A DNA stretch of 64,000 nt from JAAOIF01 sp965206195 (GCA_965206195.1 CBDBIZ010000011.1:1-64000); one strand, 5' to 3'. Positions 28,700 to 38,597 are shown, counted from the stretch's first letter. Numbers and translations are program-made. The notes: generated by a model not told the origin, from the sequence alone.

Positions 28700-29521
28700 T
28701 TGTGTGGGTGTATGCAAGTATCCAAAAGTGGATACTACTATTGGAAAAATACACCACAAAGCCCAAGAAGTAGGCAAAACGATAAGATTTTACTAAAGAT
28801 AATCCAAGCCTTTAAACATAGTAGAAAAACCTATGGATCACCTAGGATTTACGCAGAACTAAAAGCACAAGGCGTCAAAGCGAGCTTAAATAGAATTGCA
28901 AGACTCATGCATAAAAATGGCATTCACGCCCATTTTAGCATTCGTCATAAGAGAGTTAAAACACCTAGAAACAATGTCAATTTTGCCCATAACATTTTAA
29001 ACAGAGAATTTGCTGCAACAACACCTAATACCAAGTGGGTTAGTGACACCACTTTTGTCTGGACAAGTCAAGGCTGGTTATATTTAGCAACAATCGTTGA
29101 TTTATATTCTCGTAAGGTTGTTGGTTGGGCAATAAGTGCTAGTAATGACACCCAACTGGTTATTAACGCACTGTCAATGGCAATCAATAACAAATCAAGA
29201 CAACAAGCCGTGTTACTACATTCTGACCAAGGATCAACTTATAGAGCCTATGAATACATCACACTATTCAAAGCAAATAATATTACCCAAAGCATGAGTA
29301 GAAAGGGTGAATGCCATGATAATGCAGTTGCTGAGAGCTTTTTTAACACCCTGAAAACAGAGTTAATTAATCAACAAACCTATCAAACTAGGCGAGAAGC
29401 AAGCAGTGCTATCTTTGAATACATTGAAGTGTTTTATAACAAAATCAGACGACATTCAACGATTGGTTATTACTCACCTAGTGATTATGAAAAGAGGTTT
29501 TATTGCAATAACACTCCCTAA
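28700..29521 (+). CDS. IS3-family transposase OrfB (DDE integrase core)
   Basis: 273 codons from 28700; the open frame extends back to the -1 frameshift site at 28613-28619, so the natural product is probably the OrfAB fusion. DDE residues are visible: D in NTKWVSDTTFVWT, D in VLLHSDQGSTY, and E in HDNAVAESFFNTLKTELI. The preceding HTH_21-like region (SRQNDKILLKIIQAFKHSRKTYGSPRIYAEL) is typical. The catalytic core appears intact. Confidence 0.95.
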   Translation: MCGCMQVSKSGYYYWKNTPQSPRSRQNDKILLKIIQAFKHSRKTYGSPRIYAELKAQGVKASLNRIARLMHKNGIHAHFSIRHKRVKTPRNNVNFAHNILNREFAATTPNTKWVSDTTFVWTSQGWLYLATIVDLYSRKVVGWAISASNDTQLVINALSMAINNKSRQQAVLLHSDQGSTYRAYEYITLFKANNITQSMSRKGECHDNAVAESFFNTLKTELINQQTYQTRREASSAIFEYIEVFYNKIRRHSTIGYYSPSDYEKRFYCNNTP

Positions 29522-29701
29522 TTTAATATTAAGCCTTTAAGACTTAAATTAGGGCTTGGAACAAGTTCCAAGTTGGGGCTTTGCCCCAAACCTAGAGAAA
29601 ACCATTCAATTAAAAAAACAATGGGAATTTAATAAAAAAATAGGCTTATAATTTATTGGGACGGTGTCCAGTCAAGTGGGGGAAGCGCACTCTGACCCTA
29701 A

Positions 29702-29926
29702 TTATTCGATGTTAAAATCCTCAGTAAACATAACCGCATTCAAATGAGCGTGCACACTGGTGTGTTGCCCCAGTTCAAATTCAACCTTATCTAGGCGCCC
29801 AACCACACTTTGCCAATCCATCCCCTGACTAGCACGACTCGCCACTTCCAAGCCTTTTTCAGTCAGCTTTTGAATGGTTTTAACAATATCTTTAGGTTGA
29901 AAGTTTGGGGTCATTTTGTGTATCAT
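29702..29926 (-). pseudogene. prlC: Oligopeptidase A (PrlC) N-terminal fragment
   Basis: 74 codons. The segment MDWQSVVGRLDKVEFELGQHTSVHAHLNAVMFTEDF resembles the N-terminal helical region of M3-family oligopeptidase A ('W..l...L.evdd.l.r.fspvsHLnsV'). A full enzyme is about 680 residues, so the zinc-protease domain is missing. The frame ends 13 bp from the right end of the IS3-family element. The sequence left of the IS is not prlC, so the loss preceded or accompanied rearrangement here. Confidence 0.55.
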
Positions 29927-29979
29927 ATCAGCTTAAAAAAAATAAGTCATTTTATGTCAATTTTGCTTAAAATTTAACA

Positions 29980-30396
29980 ATGAATAAAACATTTTTAACC
30001 TTAAACTTGATAATACTTACCCTATTTAGCACGCTGGTTGTCGCTGGCAGTAGCTACACTGCAAAAAAACTTAATCAAATGATTGCTATTGGCAAATACC
30101 CGATTTTGGGGGGAACTATCAACACCCAAAACAAATCAATAAAATTTTCTGACTGTAAGCCTTTGGCAAATAAAATCATAACTGAGTTTAGCCAAAGCTA
30201 TCCTACTAAAACTGTGGTAGATACTCGCTTAATTTACATGGTAGAAGCATGGAAAAATGACGCAATTATCATCCCAATAGGTTTAAGAGTGTTGCAAAAA
30301 GTGATGGTAGAAGCATGGAAAAATGACGCAATTATCATCATCACTTGCTCAGAAGCAAACAAGACTATGGAATTAGCTGAATTTGCATACCAATAA
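29980..30396 (+). CDS. Small secreted protein, copy 2, with internal 22-residue insertion
   Basis: 138 residues with a signal peptide (MNKTFLTLNLIILTLFSTLVVAG) and a small mature domain beginning SSYTAKKLNQ. Two cysteines (DCKPLA and ITCSEA) could form a disulfide. Compared with copy 1 it contains an extra 66 bp made of a duplicated VEAWKNDAIII segment plus PIGLRVLQK. The product is probably periplasmic. I do not recognise the family. Downstream sequence to about 30460 is also shared with copy 1. Confidence 0.7.
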   Translation: MNKTFLTLNLIILTLFSTLVVAGSSYTAKKLNQMIAIGKYPILGGTINTQNKSIKFSDCKPLANKIITEFSQSYPTKTVVDTRLIYMVEAWKNDAIIIPIGLRVLQKVMVEAWKNDAIIIITCSEANKTMELAEFAYQ

Positions 30397-30510
30397 AATC
30401 AACTACTACTCGCCCAAACTCGTGCTTGAGGTAGCAGTGTGCTTTGGTAGTGCTGTGTTTTATAGAATAATTAATGTTTGTGTCCCCTTATCTTCGTGTG
30501 TCCCCTTATC

Positions 30511-33438
30511 TTAATACAAGTAAACTGCGCCAGCATCATCAGTCTCTTCATTAGTCTGGTCGCCATCAACCCCGCTAGCATTGCTATCCTCATCTGCAGC
30601 ACCCACTGCTAAGGTGTCTCCATCATCACTTAGGCTAACAGCAGTGCCAAATCGATCAAGTCTCTGAGTATTACTGGCTTTAACATATGCCTGTTGTCTC
30701 CAAGTGCCACTATCAAGCGTAAATACATACACTGCACCAGCAGAATCAGCGGTGTTATCAGTCTCACCACCACCAATGCCCGCAGCATTGCTATCCCCAT
30801 CTGTAGCACCGACTGCTAAGGTGTCTCCATCATCATTTAGGCTAACAGCAGTGCCAAATCGATCATTTGCGTCTGTGTTGCTGGCTTTAATATATGCCTG
30901 TTGTGTCCAATTATTATTGCTATCACGAGTAAATACATACACTGCACCAGCATCATTAATAGCGTTATTACCCTCACCACTATTAATGACCCTAGAACTG
31001 CTCCTCTCACTTACAGCACCCACTGCTAAGGTGTCTCCATCCTCATCTAGGCTAATAGCACCGCCAAATCGATCATTTGCGCCCGTATTGCTGGCTTTAA
31101 CATACGCCTGTTGTCTCCAAGTGCTACCATCATGAGTAAATACATACACTGCACCGGAGAAAGTAGCAGCATTATTATCCTCACCAGTATTAATGCCGCT
31201 AGCATTGCTATCCTCACTTGAAGCACCGACTGCTAAAGTGGTACCATTGGCACTTAGGCTAATAGTAGTACCAAATCGATCATTTGCGTCTGTGTTGCTG
31301 GCTTTAATATATGCCTGTTGTGTCCAACTGCCACTACCAAGCGTAAATACATACGCCGCACCGGAGAAAGTAGCAGCATTATTATCCTCACCAGTATTAA
31401 TGCCGTTAGCATTGCTAGCCTCATCTGCAGCACCCACTGCTAAGGTGTCTCCATTGGCACTTAAGCTAACAGCAGTGCCAAATCGATCACCTGCGTCTGT
31501 GTTGCTAGCTTTAACATACGCCGTTTGTGTCCAATTATTATTGCTATCACGAGTAAAGACATACACTGCACCAGCACCACTAGCAGCATTATTATCCTCA
31601 CCAGTATTAATACCCGTAGCATTGCTATCCTCATCTGCAGCACCCACTGCTAAGGTGTCTCCATCATCACTTAGGCTAATAGCTCTGCCAAATTGATCAC
31701 CTGCGTCTGTATTGCTGGCTTTAACATATGCCGTTTGTGTCCAATTATTATTGCTATCACGAGTAAATACATACACTGCACCAGCAGCACTAGCATCATT
31801 ATTATCCTCACCAGTATTAATGCCGCTAGCATCACTATCCTCACTTGAAGTACCCACAGCTAGGGTGGTACCATTGGCACTTAGGCTCACAGCTCTGCCA
31901 AATTGATCACCTGCGTCTGTGTTGCTGGCTTTAATATAACCAATACTGTCCACCAGAGTGTCGGTGACGCTCAAGTCAGTGGTTTCACTACACTGCTGAT
32001 TGCTAGCATGACTTGCGGGAGTGGGGCAACTGGCAAGCCTATAGCGGGCACTGACTCTTTGGTAAAGTGGCACAATTAAGGTGTGGTTGTTACTTCCTGC
32101 AGCAATATCAGCACCTACTTGGCTAAAGCCACTATTGCCATCTGGGTTTTCAAGTAGTTCATAATGATCGACCTCAGCCTGTGAGTCATCTTGCCAAGTA
32201 AAGCTAAAACCCTTAATTGGGGTAAATTCAAGGTTAAAATTCATTACTGCTGGTAATGGCTCTACTGTAATGCTAATGGTCGCCATAATAGTGTTATTAT
32301 CATTGGCAGTGGCAGTAATGATTGCTGTGCCAGCAATAACACCGGTCACCACCCCAGTGTTGACATCCACCCTGGCAATAGCAGGGTTACTGGAACTATA
32401 TGCAACTGAGGGATCTAGCGCATTAGCAGGCGTGGCTTCAGCTTGTACAGTAGTGGTGCTACCGATGGCAACACTGCTGCTAGGGGTGGCAGTCAGGGTA
32501 ATTGAGCTAATTATAACAGTACTGCTGTTATTAGTCCTGATTGTGGTAGTGGCAGTGGCATCAATCACACTAGCAACTACTGAGGCGGTGTTGGTGTTAG
32601 CCTCTAGGTTGGTTAATGCAGTGGCTATCAAGCCTTGAATAGCAGCAGTATTCGTGCCAGCTAAAAAGTCAATTACTGCGGCAGTATCGGTGCTGCTGCT
32701 AACGCTGGCAGTGTCTGAACCGATTTGTGAGATGACTGCCAGGGCAATGGCGTATCGGTCATTGGGGTCGTTAGGGTCAATAACCGCATTCGGAGCTTCT
32801 AGGTCAGTGGGAATCAGGGTGGTAACATCAGCAGTGGCAGTGCCAGTGCCTGCTAAACCAAATTGTCTGCCAACTTGACCATTACGAAGCAGTGCATCGG
32901 TGGCAATCGTGGCGGTGATGGTGGCTGTGTTGCTGCCGCCAGCACGTTGGAAGGCCAGCTGAGTGAGTGGGGTAACCGCCAGCATGATATTATTACTGGC
33001 TGTTGCAACCACTGCGGTTAGGGTGCTGGTCAGGGTGGCTGGCAAGCCACTGGCCTCATCAGTATAGGTGCCACCAGCGCATTGAATAACCGCATTGCCA
33101 ACCAGATTGCTACTAAAGGTGGCAACACCATCGGGGTTTGATTGAGCTGTGAGTTGGGTATTGGGGTTATCCATGGCAAAAGCCACGCAGTTTGATGTTG
33201 CTACTTTGGCAGCATGAACGGTTACCCCAAAGCCTGCAGCAGCTGAACTTGAAGAGCCTGAGTTTGAAGAGCCACACGCCGTTAAAACCACGGCAATGGT
33301 GCACAGTAATAATAATTGGGTGAGCTGAGTTAACGCACTAGAAAACGCCCCCCCCCCGCGATATTGACTATTAGCAGCAGACGTGCGTGATTGGACTGGT
33401 GGTTGGACTGGTGATTGGGTTGATGGTTGAGTGTTCAT
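30511..33438 (-). CDS. Large surface lipoprotein with Big_2 domain and seven FG-GAP-like beta-propeller repeats
   Basis: 975 residues. A hydrophobic segment with lipobox VVLTAC lies at residues ~40-56, preceded by an unusually long N-terminal stretch holding a poly-G(10) DNA tract (RGGG, residues ~27-30). Then come an Ala/Thr-rich domain, a bacterial Ig-like Big_2 domain (SSITLTATPSSSVAIGS, VTGVIAGTAIITATA), a fibronectin-like segment (FSFTWQDDSQAEVDHYEL), and seven ~65-residue repeats. Each repeat reads like YVKASNTDAGDQFG, SLSDDGDTLAVGA and GAVYVFTRD, as in integrin-alpha-type FG-GAP propellers. It is probably an exported adhesion or recognition protein. Expression may be phase variable. 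Repeats are very similar to each other, suggesting recent duplication. Confidence 0.85.
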   Translation of the reverse strand: MNTQPSTQSPVQPPVQSRTSAANSQYRGGGAFSSALTQLTQLLLLCTIAVVLTACGSSNSGSSSSAAAGFGVTVHAAKVATSNCVAFAMDNPNTQLTAQSNPDGVATFSSNLVGNAVIQCAGGTYTDEASGLPATLTSTLTAVVATASNNIMLAVTPLTQLAFQRAGGSNTATITATIATDALLRNGQVGRQFGLAGTGTATADVTTLIPTDLEAPNAVIDPNDPNDRYAIALAVISQIGSDTASVSSSTDTAAVIDFLAGTNTAAIQGLIATALTNLEANTNTASVVASVIDATATTTIRTNNSSTVIISSITLTATPSSSVAIGSTTTVQAEATPANALDPSVAYSSSNPAIARVDVNTGVVTGVIAGTAIITATANDNNTIMATISITVEPLPAVMNFNLEFTPIKGFSFTWQDDSQAEVDHYELLENPDGNSGFSQVGADIAAGSNNHTLIVPLYQRVSARYRLASCPTPASHASNQQCSETTDLSVTDTLVDSIGYIKASNTDAGDQFGRAVSLSANGTTLAVGTSSEDSDASGINTGEDNNDASAAGAVYVFTRDSNNNWTQTAYVKASNTDAGDQFGRAISLSDDGDTLAVGAADEDSNATGINTGEDNNAASGAGAVYVFTRDSNNNWTQTAYVKASNTDAGDRFGTAVSLSANGDTLAVGAADEASNANGINTGEDNNAATFSGAAYVFTLGSGSWTQQAYIKASNTDANDRFGTTISLSANGTTLAVGASSEDSNASGINTGEDNNAATFSGAVYVFTHDGSTWRQQAYVKASNTGANDRFGGAISLDEDGDTLAVGAVSERSSSRVINSGEGNNAINDAGAVYVFTRDSNNNWTQQAYIKASNTDANDRFGTAVSLNDDGDTLAVGATDGDSNAAGIGGGETDNTADSAGAVYVFTLDSGTWRQQAYVKASNTQRLDRFGTAVSLSDDGDTLAVGAADEDSNASGVDGDQTNEETDDAGAVYLY
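33348..33357 (-). repeat. Homopolymeric C10/G10 tract in lipoprotein gene
   Basis: Ten consecutive Cs on the plus strand (Gs in the coding strand) near codon 27 of the lipoprotein gene. The gene is in frame at this length. Gain or loss of one base would shift the frame before the lipobox. Confidence 0.97.
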
Positions 33439-33777
33439 GATGTTGCCTTGTTAAAAGTTAAAAAAAGTTATTAGAGCTGATATTGAAAAGTTATTGGAGA
33501 TTATATTGTAATTAAATGACTTGTGGGGATTATATGGTGGATTATATTGTGGATTATATTGCAATTGAGCAGTTGGTGTCAATTAAATATTAAAAGATAA
33601 AAAAATAAAGAAAAAGATAAAGACAGATAAAGAGACATAAGGCAAGGGACATAAACATTAATGATGCTTATTGACTACCTTTAGGCTTGGAGTTGGTTGC
33701 TTTTTTAGTTTGGACAATTAACTTGTTTTTAAGGCAACTGTTGTCATCAATATAAGTATCATTCATTTGGTAGGAAT
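33439..33777. other. Intergenic region with 12-bp tandem repeats
   Basis: No gene is seen in these 339 bp. Three tandem 12-bp copies of GGATTATATKGY lie at 33527-33562, with a further partial copy near 33496. A purine-rich stretch follows (33590-33655). The repeats sit 90-125 bp upstream of the phase-variable-looking lipoprotein gene, in its likely promoter region. Confidence 0.75.
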
Positions 33778-35106
33778 ATGATTTTTTTAAAAAAAATGTT
33801 GTTATATAGTGTCTGCTTGATGATGAGCTTATTAATTTCATGCGCTAACAATAGTGAGCAATATCTAAAACCAACCAATAGTCCTGCTTTCACTCCCGAT
33901 AATGATACAGAATTTACCAGCTATATTAGCAACAGCCAACAAAATATTGAAAATATTTTAAATACAGTGCGTCCCAATCTTAATCAAACATTATATTTAG
34001 CAAAATATACTAATCGTGAAGTCGCATTAATGCGCTCTCCATTTCAAATGCAATTAGCGGATAGGGGTAAATGTAATGCCCTAGATAATGGAAAAAAAAA
34101 GGGATTTTTGCTGATACATGGTTTAACAGATTCACCGTATATGATGAGAAGTATTGGCAAATCACTCATTAATAGATACCCCTGTTCTTTAGTTAGAGCC
34201 GTGCTACTCACTGGTCATGGAACGGTTGTTGGCGACTCATTAAATATGAAAAAGCAAGACTGGAAAAGGATTGTTAAGTATGGAGTCCATAGTTTTAAAA
34301 AGGAAAATAGAATAACAGAGTTGTATCTTGTTGGATTTTCAACTGGGACAACTTTAGCCATTGATTATGTGCAACAAAATCCAGCTGACAGCCAAAATCG
34401 AGCGGATAAAGTCAAGGGACTAGTGCTAATGTCAACCGCGATAAAAGCTAAATCGAAATTTGCATCTTTAACGCCGTTTTTAAGTAATTTTAAGCATTGG
34501 TTAAGTGTTTTTTTTGAAAGAGATGCCGCACGCTATGAATCATTTTCATTTAATGCTGCAGCCCAATTTTATGACTTAACACAAGACATATTATTGGCAA
34601 ACAGGACCATAAAAATACCAGTATTAATGGCACTAAGCGCTGATGATGCTACTATTGATCCAATAGCAGCTAGAGAGTTTTTTTGTGGATTGAAAGAAGT
34701 GAATAAAAAAACACTAATATGGTATCAATCAATTGATCAAAAATATAATAATGATATAAAAAGTAACCCTAACTTGATGTGTGGAAATATTATTGAAGTT
34801 GAGCTTGATAATTTTGACCCAAAATACAAAACAATTAATTTAGCCCATATAGCGACAGCTATTAGTCCAAATGATGCTCATTATGGATTGAATGGCAACT
34901 ATCATAATTGTAAAAAATATGATTCAAACATAACGCCTACAGAAGATTTTAAAAAATGCCAAAGCAATGATGCTGATTTTATTTATGGTGAAAATAATGT
35001 GCAAGCATTAAATGGTCGTTATTTACGCCGAGGTAGTTTTAATCCTGATTATAAAAATTTAGAGGCAAAAATACTTTGCTTTGTAGATGATAATTGTTCA
35101 AACTAG
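33778..35106 (+). CDS. Alpha/beta-hydrolase lipoprotein
   Basis: 442 residues. Lipoprotein signal with lipobox LLISC (C near residue 22). The hydrolase domain begins GFLLIHGLTDSPYMMRSIGKSL (oxyanion HG motif), has the nucleophile elbow GFSTGTTLA, a probable catalytic Asp in MALSADDATIDP, and a late His in ISPNDAHYG. A serine hydrolase/esterase anchored in the envelope is likely; substrate unknown. A conserved-looking cysteine-rich C-terminus (ILCFVDDNCSN) may be disulfide bonded. It precedes a periplasmic gamma-glutamyltransferase on the same strand. Confidence 0.8.
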   Translation: MIFLKKMLLYSVCLMMSLLISCANNSEQYLKPTNSPAFTPDNDTEFTSYISNSQQNIENILNTVRPNLNQTLYLAKYTNREVALMRSPFQMQLADRGKCNALDNGKKKGFLLIHGLTDSPYMMRSIGKSLINRYPCSLVRAVLLTGHGTVVGDSLNMKKQDWKRIVKYGVHSFKKENRITELYLVGFSTGTTLAIDYVQQNPADSQNRADKVKGLVLMSTAIKAKSKFASLTPFLSNFKHWLSVFFERDAARYESFSFNAAAQFYDLTQDILLANRTIKIPVLMALSADDATIDPIAAREFFCGLKEVNKKTLIWYQSIDQKYNNDIKSNPNLMCGNIIEVELDNFDPKYKTINLAHIATAISPNDAHYGLNGNYHNCKKYDSNITPTEDFKKCQSNDADFIYGENNVQALNGRYLRRGSFNPDYKNLEAKILCFVDDNCSN

Positions 35107-35273
35107 CAAAAATCAAGATAAATATGGATTGAGAGTGGGAAAATAGCGTATTTTGTATGGGTGGGTAAAAAAAATTACTAACTATATTTGTAAGTGAAGG
35201 TGCATGGAAAATCTGCTGATAAATGATAGTCGTTAATTGTTTGGTTTTTTTAAGGCTTAATTTGAAGAAAAAT

Positions 35274-37001
35274 ATGAATAAAATAATCTTTGCAGTCAGT
35301 TTGATAGTTATATCCAATTTCGTTATTGCAAAGGAGACAAGATATCCTGAGATAGGTAACGGCAGAGTTGAACAACAATTAGTTTCTGCAACAGAATATA
35401 TGGTATCTAGCGCAAGTCCATACGCTAGTGAAGTAGGGTTGAAAATTTTAGCAAAAGGTGGCACAGCTATCGACGCTGCTGTTGCTATTCAAATGGTTCT
35501 TAATTTAGTTGAGCCTGAGTCAAGTGGAATTGGTGGTGGTGCTTTTAGCTTATATTGGGATAACCATAAGAAAAAACTATCAAGTTATGATGGCAGAGAA
35601 AAGGCACCAATGTTAGCTGATGAAAAGTTATTTCAGCAAAATGGTAAAAATATGAATTGGTGGAAAGCATTAGCAGGTGGAAGAGCTGTTGGTGTGCCTG
35701 GTGTTGTGAGTATGTTAGAGCAAATACATCAAGAGCATGGCAGGCTTCGATGGTCTAGTCTTTTTACTGATGCGATTAAATTAGCCGAAAGAGGCTTTGA
35801 AGTATCGCCAAAACTTGCCCACTCTATTGCCAATAAAACTAATCGCGCATTAGGTCGTTATAGTGAAGCACAAAATTACTTTTTTCCAAATAAAAAGGCA
35901 CTAAAATCAGGAGTCATTAAAAAAAACCCAAAATTAGCTAATACTTTAAAACAAATATCCATTTTTGGCTCTAAAGCATTCTATCAAGGAAAGATTGCTA
36001 ATAATATAGTTAATGCAGTTCGATTTGCTAATGATAATCCTGGGCTATTAACTTTAAAAGACCTAAGCGATTACCAGTCTATCAAACGCTCACCAATTTG
36101 TGCTAATTACAAAGCATATGAAGTCTGTAGCATGGGGCCGCCAACTTCAGGAGGTATTAGCGTCATTCAGATTTTAAAGTTATTAGAAGATAAAAATTTA
36201 TCACAATACGGGCCAACTTCACTTGAAAGTGTGCATTTATTTAGCCAAGCTGCTAAGTTGGCTTACGCAGACCGAGATAAATATATTGCTGATGCTGATT
36301 TTATCAATGTACCTATTGAGGGGCTGATTGATGAGACTTATTTAAAAAATAGAGCGAAATTAATAACCTCAAAAGATATGGGCAAAGCTAAAGCAGGAAA
36401 CCCTGCAAATAGTAATAACAACTGGCTTCCTGCAAAATCCCCTGAACAACCTAGTACCACACATTTTAGTGTTATTGACAAATATGGGAATGGGTTGTCA
36501 ATGACTTCAAGTATAGAGATGGCTTTTGGTTCAACTGTTATGGTAGATGGCTTTTTATTAAATAATCAGTTAACGGATTTTTCATTCTCTGACATGCAAA
36601 ACGGCAAATTAATTGCAAACCGTGTACAAGCTGGTAAAAGACCACGTAGCTCTATGTCGCCATTTATGATTTTTGATAAAAATAAAAAATTGGTTATGCT
36701 AATAGGCTCACCGGGAGGGAGTCGTATCATTAACTATGTCGCTAAAACAATTTTTGGCGTACTGGAGTGGAATTTAAATATCCAAGATGCTATTAATTTA
36801 CCACATTACACCAATCTCAATGGAGCAACTGATTTAGAAAAAAATACCGAAATTATTAATTTAAAAGACAGGTTAGAAAAAAAAGGGCATATAGTTAATA
36901 TCCGTGATTTAAATTCTGGATTACACGGTATTGTAATCTCTACTAATGGATTATTTGGCGGCGCAGACCCAAGAAGATTGGGAAAGGTGATGGGTTATTG
37001 A
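35274..37001 (+). CDS. ggt: Gamma-glutamyltransferase
   Basis: 575 residues from the ATG at 35274, preferred over the upstream in-frame start because the signal peptide (MNKIIFAVSLIVISNFVIA) begins there. Gamma-glutamyltransferase cleaves glutathione and transfers glutamyl groups in the periplasm. The large subunit has SGIGGGAFSLYWD and YDGREKAP. The autocatalytic cleavage site and nucleophile Thr are in PEQPSTTHFSVIDKYGNGLSMT. The small subunit has GKRPRSSMSPFMIF and GSPGGSRI. It looks intact. Confidence 0.95.
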   Translation: MNKIIFAVSLIVISNFVIAKETRYPEIGNGRVEQQLVSATEYMVSSASPYASEVGLKILAKGGTAIDAAVAIQMVLNLVEPESSGIGGGAFSLYWDNHKKKLSSYDGREKAPMLADEKLFQQNGKNMNWWKALAGGRAVGVPGVVSMLEQIHQEHGRLRWSSLFTDAIKLAERGFEVSPKLAHSIANKTNRALGRYSEAQNYFFPNKKALKSGVIKKNPKLANTLKQISIFGSKAFYQGKIANNIVNAVRFANDNPGLLTLKDLSDYQSIKRSPICANYKAYEVCSMGPPTSGGISVIQILKLLEDKNLSQYGPTSLESVHLFSQAAKLAYADRDKYIADADFINVPIEGLIDETYLKNRAKLITSKDMGKAKAGNPANSNNNWLPAKSPEQPSTTHFSVIDKYGNGLSMTSSIEMAFGSTVMVDGFLLNNQLTDFSFSDMQNGKLIANRVQAGKRPRSSMSPFMIFDKNKKLVMLIGSPGGSRIINYVAKTIFGVLEWNLNIQDAINLPHYTNLNGATDLEKNTEIINLKDRLEKKGHIVNIRDLNSGLHGIVISTNGLFGGADPRRLGKVMGY

Positions 37002-37640
37002 TATAAAAAGATCAAAGGTGGTATTAAAAAGACAAGCCGCTGTTGGAATACTTAATTTTATGCTTTAACTCAAAGCGTCTCTAAACTTAAAACCCTGACT
37101 TTGAAAAGTGGATAGTGGATGATAGATAGTAAAACCCCCTAAAAACCCCTTACATACAAATCTTGTTGCTGACTGATTCGCCGTTTACGTCGGATGGTCC
37201 CCCAAAAATCCCTTGCATAAAATCTCATCCAAATTTTACACATGCAACAAATCCCCTGCAATGTAGATTGTATTACCTAGTGAAGTGAGTGGTGGGGATG
37301 AGTGAATTGAATGTGGCGGAGAGAGAGGGATTTATTAAATTCTTATAAAATATTGATAATAAAGTAATTTAAAAAAAATTAAAATATATATTCCTAAATT
37401 ATTCCTAACTGTTTTGTGTGGACACCCTTTACATGGCGCACTCAAAAAAACGCCGGCGTTAGTAGCTAGCGTCTGGCTAAGGCACGAAAACCTTAGTGTG
37501 GTATAAGTAATATTATAAAGTAAAATTAACAAAAAAGCTCAATCTCTCTATACGCCCTAATAATCGACCCTGATGATATCTAACGTCTGCCAGCTTGGAG
37601 GTGATTATAAGGTGTTGTTCACTGCAAGGTCAAAAAAAAA
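37002..37640. other. Gene-poor region containing the left attachment repeat
   Basis: No convincing coding region. The 19-bp repeat of the tRNA-Ser 3' end lies at 37314-37332 (separate entry), so bases 37002-37313 are chromosomal flank and the rest belongs to the small integrated element. The remainder is AT-rich without recognised structure. Confidence 0.6.
37314..37332. repeat. Attachment site, distal copy
   Basis: TGGCGGAGAGAGAGGGATT, identical to the 3' 19 bases of the tRNA-Ser gene region at 40272-40290. It marks the far end of the integrated element. Confidence 0.88.
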
Positions 37641-38597
37641 CTACATTTTTAACGATGAGCTTTGTTTTGATATTTGATTTTTAAAAAATTCTGGTTTCTC
37701 ATCATTGTCTTTATTTGAAAAATAACTGATCATCTCATGGACGACCTGCTCTTTTCTGCCCTCACTTCTTATTTCCATCTTTTGATCAATAGACAACGGC
37801 GAATAACGTAATATAGAATTAGCGTAGCCGTGTAAAAAAGTTTGTCTAATAACGGAATCGTCACCAAGCTCATAAAAAACTAGTAAACCTTTTAAATACT
37901 CAGACTTATCTATATCTATCATAGATATTGGTGTCATACCTGCATTAAGCAAAGGCTTGTTACATAGTAGACGGCTTGTTCTTTTATTTCCATCAAAAAA
38001 GAATTGCGCGTAAGGAAGCCTAGAAAACAAATAAAACGACTGCTCAATAGGATTCATTTTACCTATAACAGTTGGAACATTATTTAAAACTTCGTCTAAC
38101 AAGATTTTATCAGTTGACGGAATATAGGTGGAATGATAAATTTCTAACTCCCCATGCCCCCTAAGAATGCCTCCACGGTCTTCTGGGTCTATATTTTTTA
38201 ATAATAATCTGTTAATCTCAACAATATTTTTTAACCAGCTTTCAGACGAGAAAAAATTGTTATTATTGAATAAATACTTAATTGAACTTTTATGATTAAG
38301 TATCATTAGCGTGTCTTCTTCTGATGCTCCTTTTAGGGGTTGTCCATATTCAATTAAAGCCTTAGAGTCAAGCAAAGAATATGAATTTCCTTCTAATTCA
38401 GAAGATTTCCACGACAAGTCAATTAAAAAACAATTCAACAAACCTATATCAGAGTTTCTATCGTTTTTTGCAAGGCTCATGACATTGTCTAGATTCAACA
38501 TATTAAGATCTAAATTGCACATTAAATCTTTATCAAATAACGCAAGAGCCCTGTCTTGAGAGTCTTGCTCTAGATATTCTTCATATTTTTTATCCAT
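37641..38597 (-). CDS. Fic-domain protein with substituted catalytic histidine
   Basis: 318 residues. The N-terminal region carries an inhibitory-helix motif (S/T)xxxE(G/N) as SSELEGN (residues 65-71), typical of self-inhibited Fic proteins. The Fic core at residues 198-206 reads QFFFDGNKR; the canonical motif is HxFx(D/E)GN(G/K)R, so the catalytic His is Gln here. Most Fic proteins transfer AMP to target proteins; with this change normal AMPylation would be doubtful. A C-terminal helical domain follows. It is encoded 11 bp after a 41-codon ORF in the same orientation. Confidence 0.82.
   Translation of the reverse strand: MDKKYEEYLEQDSQDRALALFDKDLMCNLDLNMLNLDNVMSLAKNDRNSDIGLLNCFLIDLSWKSSELEGNSYSLLDSKALIEYGQPLKGASEEDTLMILNHKSSIKYLFNNNNFFSSESWLKNIVEINRLLLKNIDPEDRGGILRGHGELEIYHSTYIPSTDKILLDEVLNNVPTVIGKMNPIEQSFYLFSRLPYAQFFFDGNKRTSRLLCNKPLLNAGMTPISMIDIDKSEYLKGLLVFYELGDDSVIRQTFLHGYANSILRYSPLSIDQKMEIRSEGRKEQVVHEMISYFSNKDNDEKPEFFKNQISKQSSSLKM

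Larger units (their letters stand above)
28273..29689 (+). mobile_element. IS3-family insertion sequence, complete
   Basis: 1,417 bp. The left end begins TG...TTCCCCCAAAAAACTGGACAC (28273 on). The right end, read in reverse complement, gives TG...TTCCCCCACTTGACTGGACAC (from 29689), so terminal inverted repeats are clear and both ends are TG...CA. A 3-bp direct repeat CTC flanks it (28270-28272 and 29690-29692), a typical IS3-family target duplication. It encodes OrfA and OrfB linked by a -1 frameshift site. Both ORFs are intact, so it may still be active. Confidence 0.93.

Noticed and set aside
28273..29689. Composite transposon formed by the direct repeats around the IS
   Set aside because: The IS has its own terminal inverted repeats and a CTC target duplication; the flanking repeats are copies of a host gene, not IS ends.
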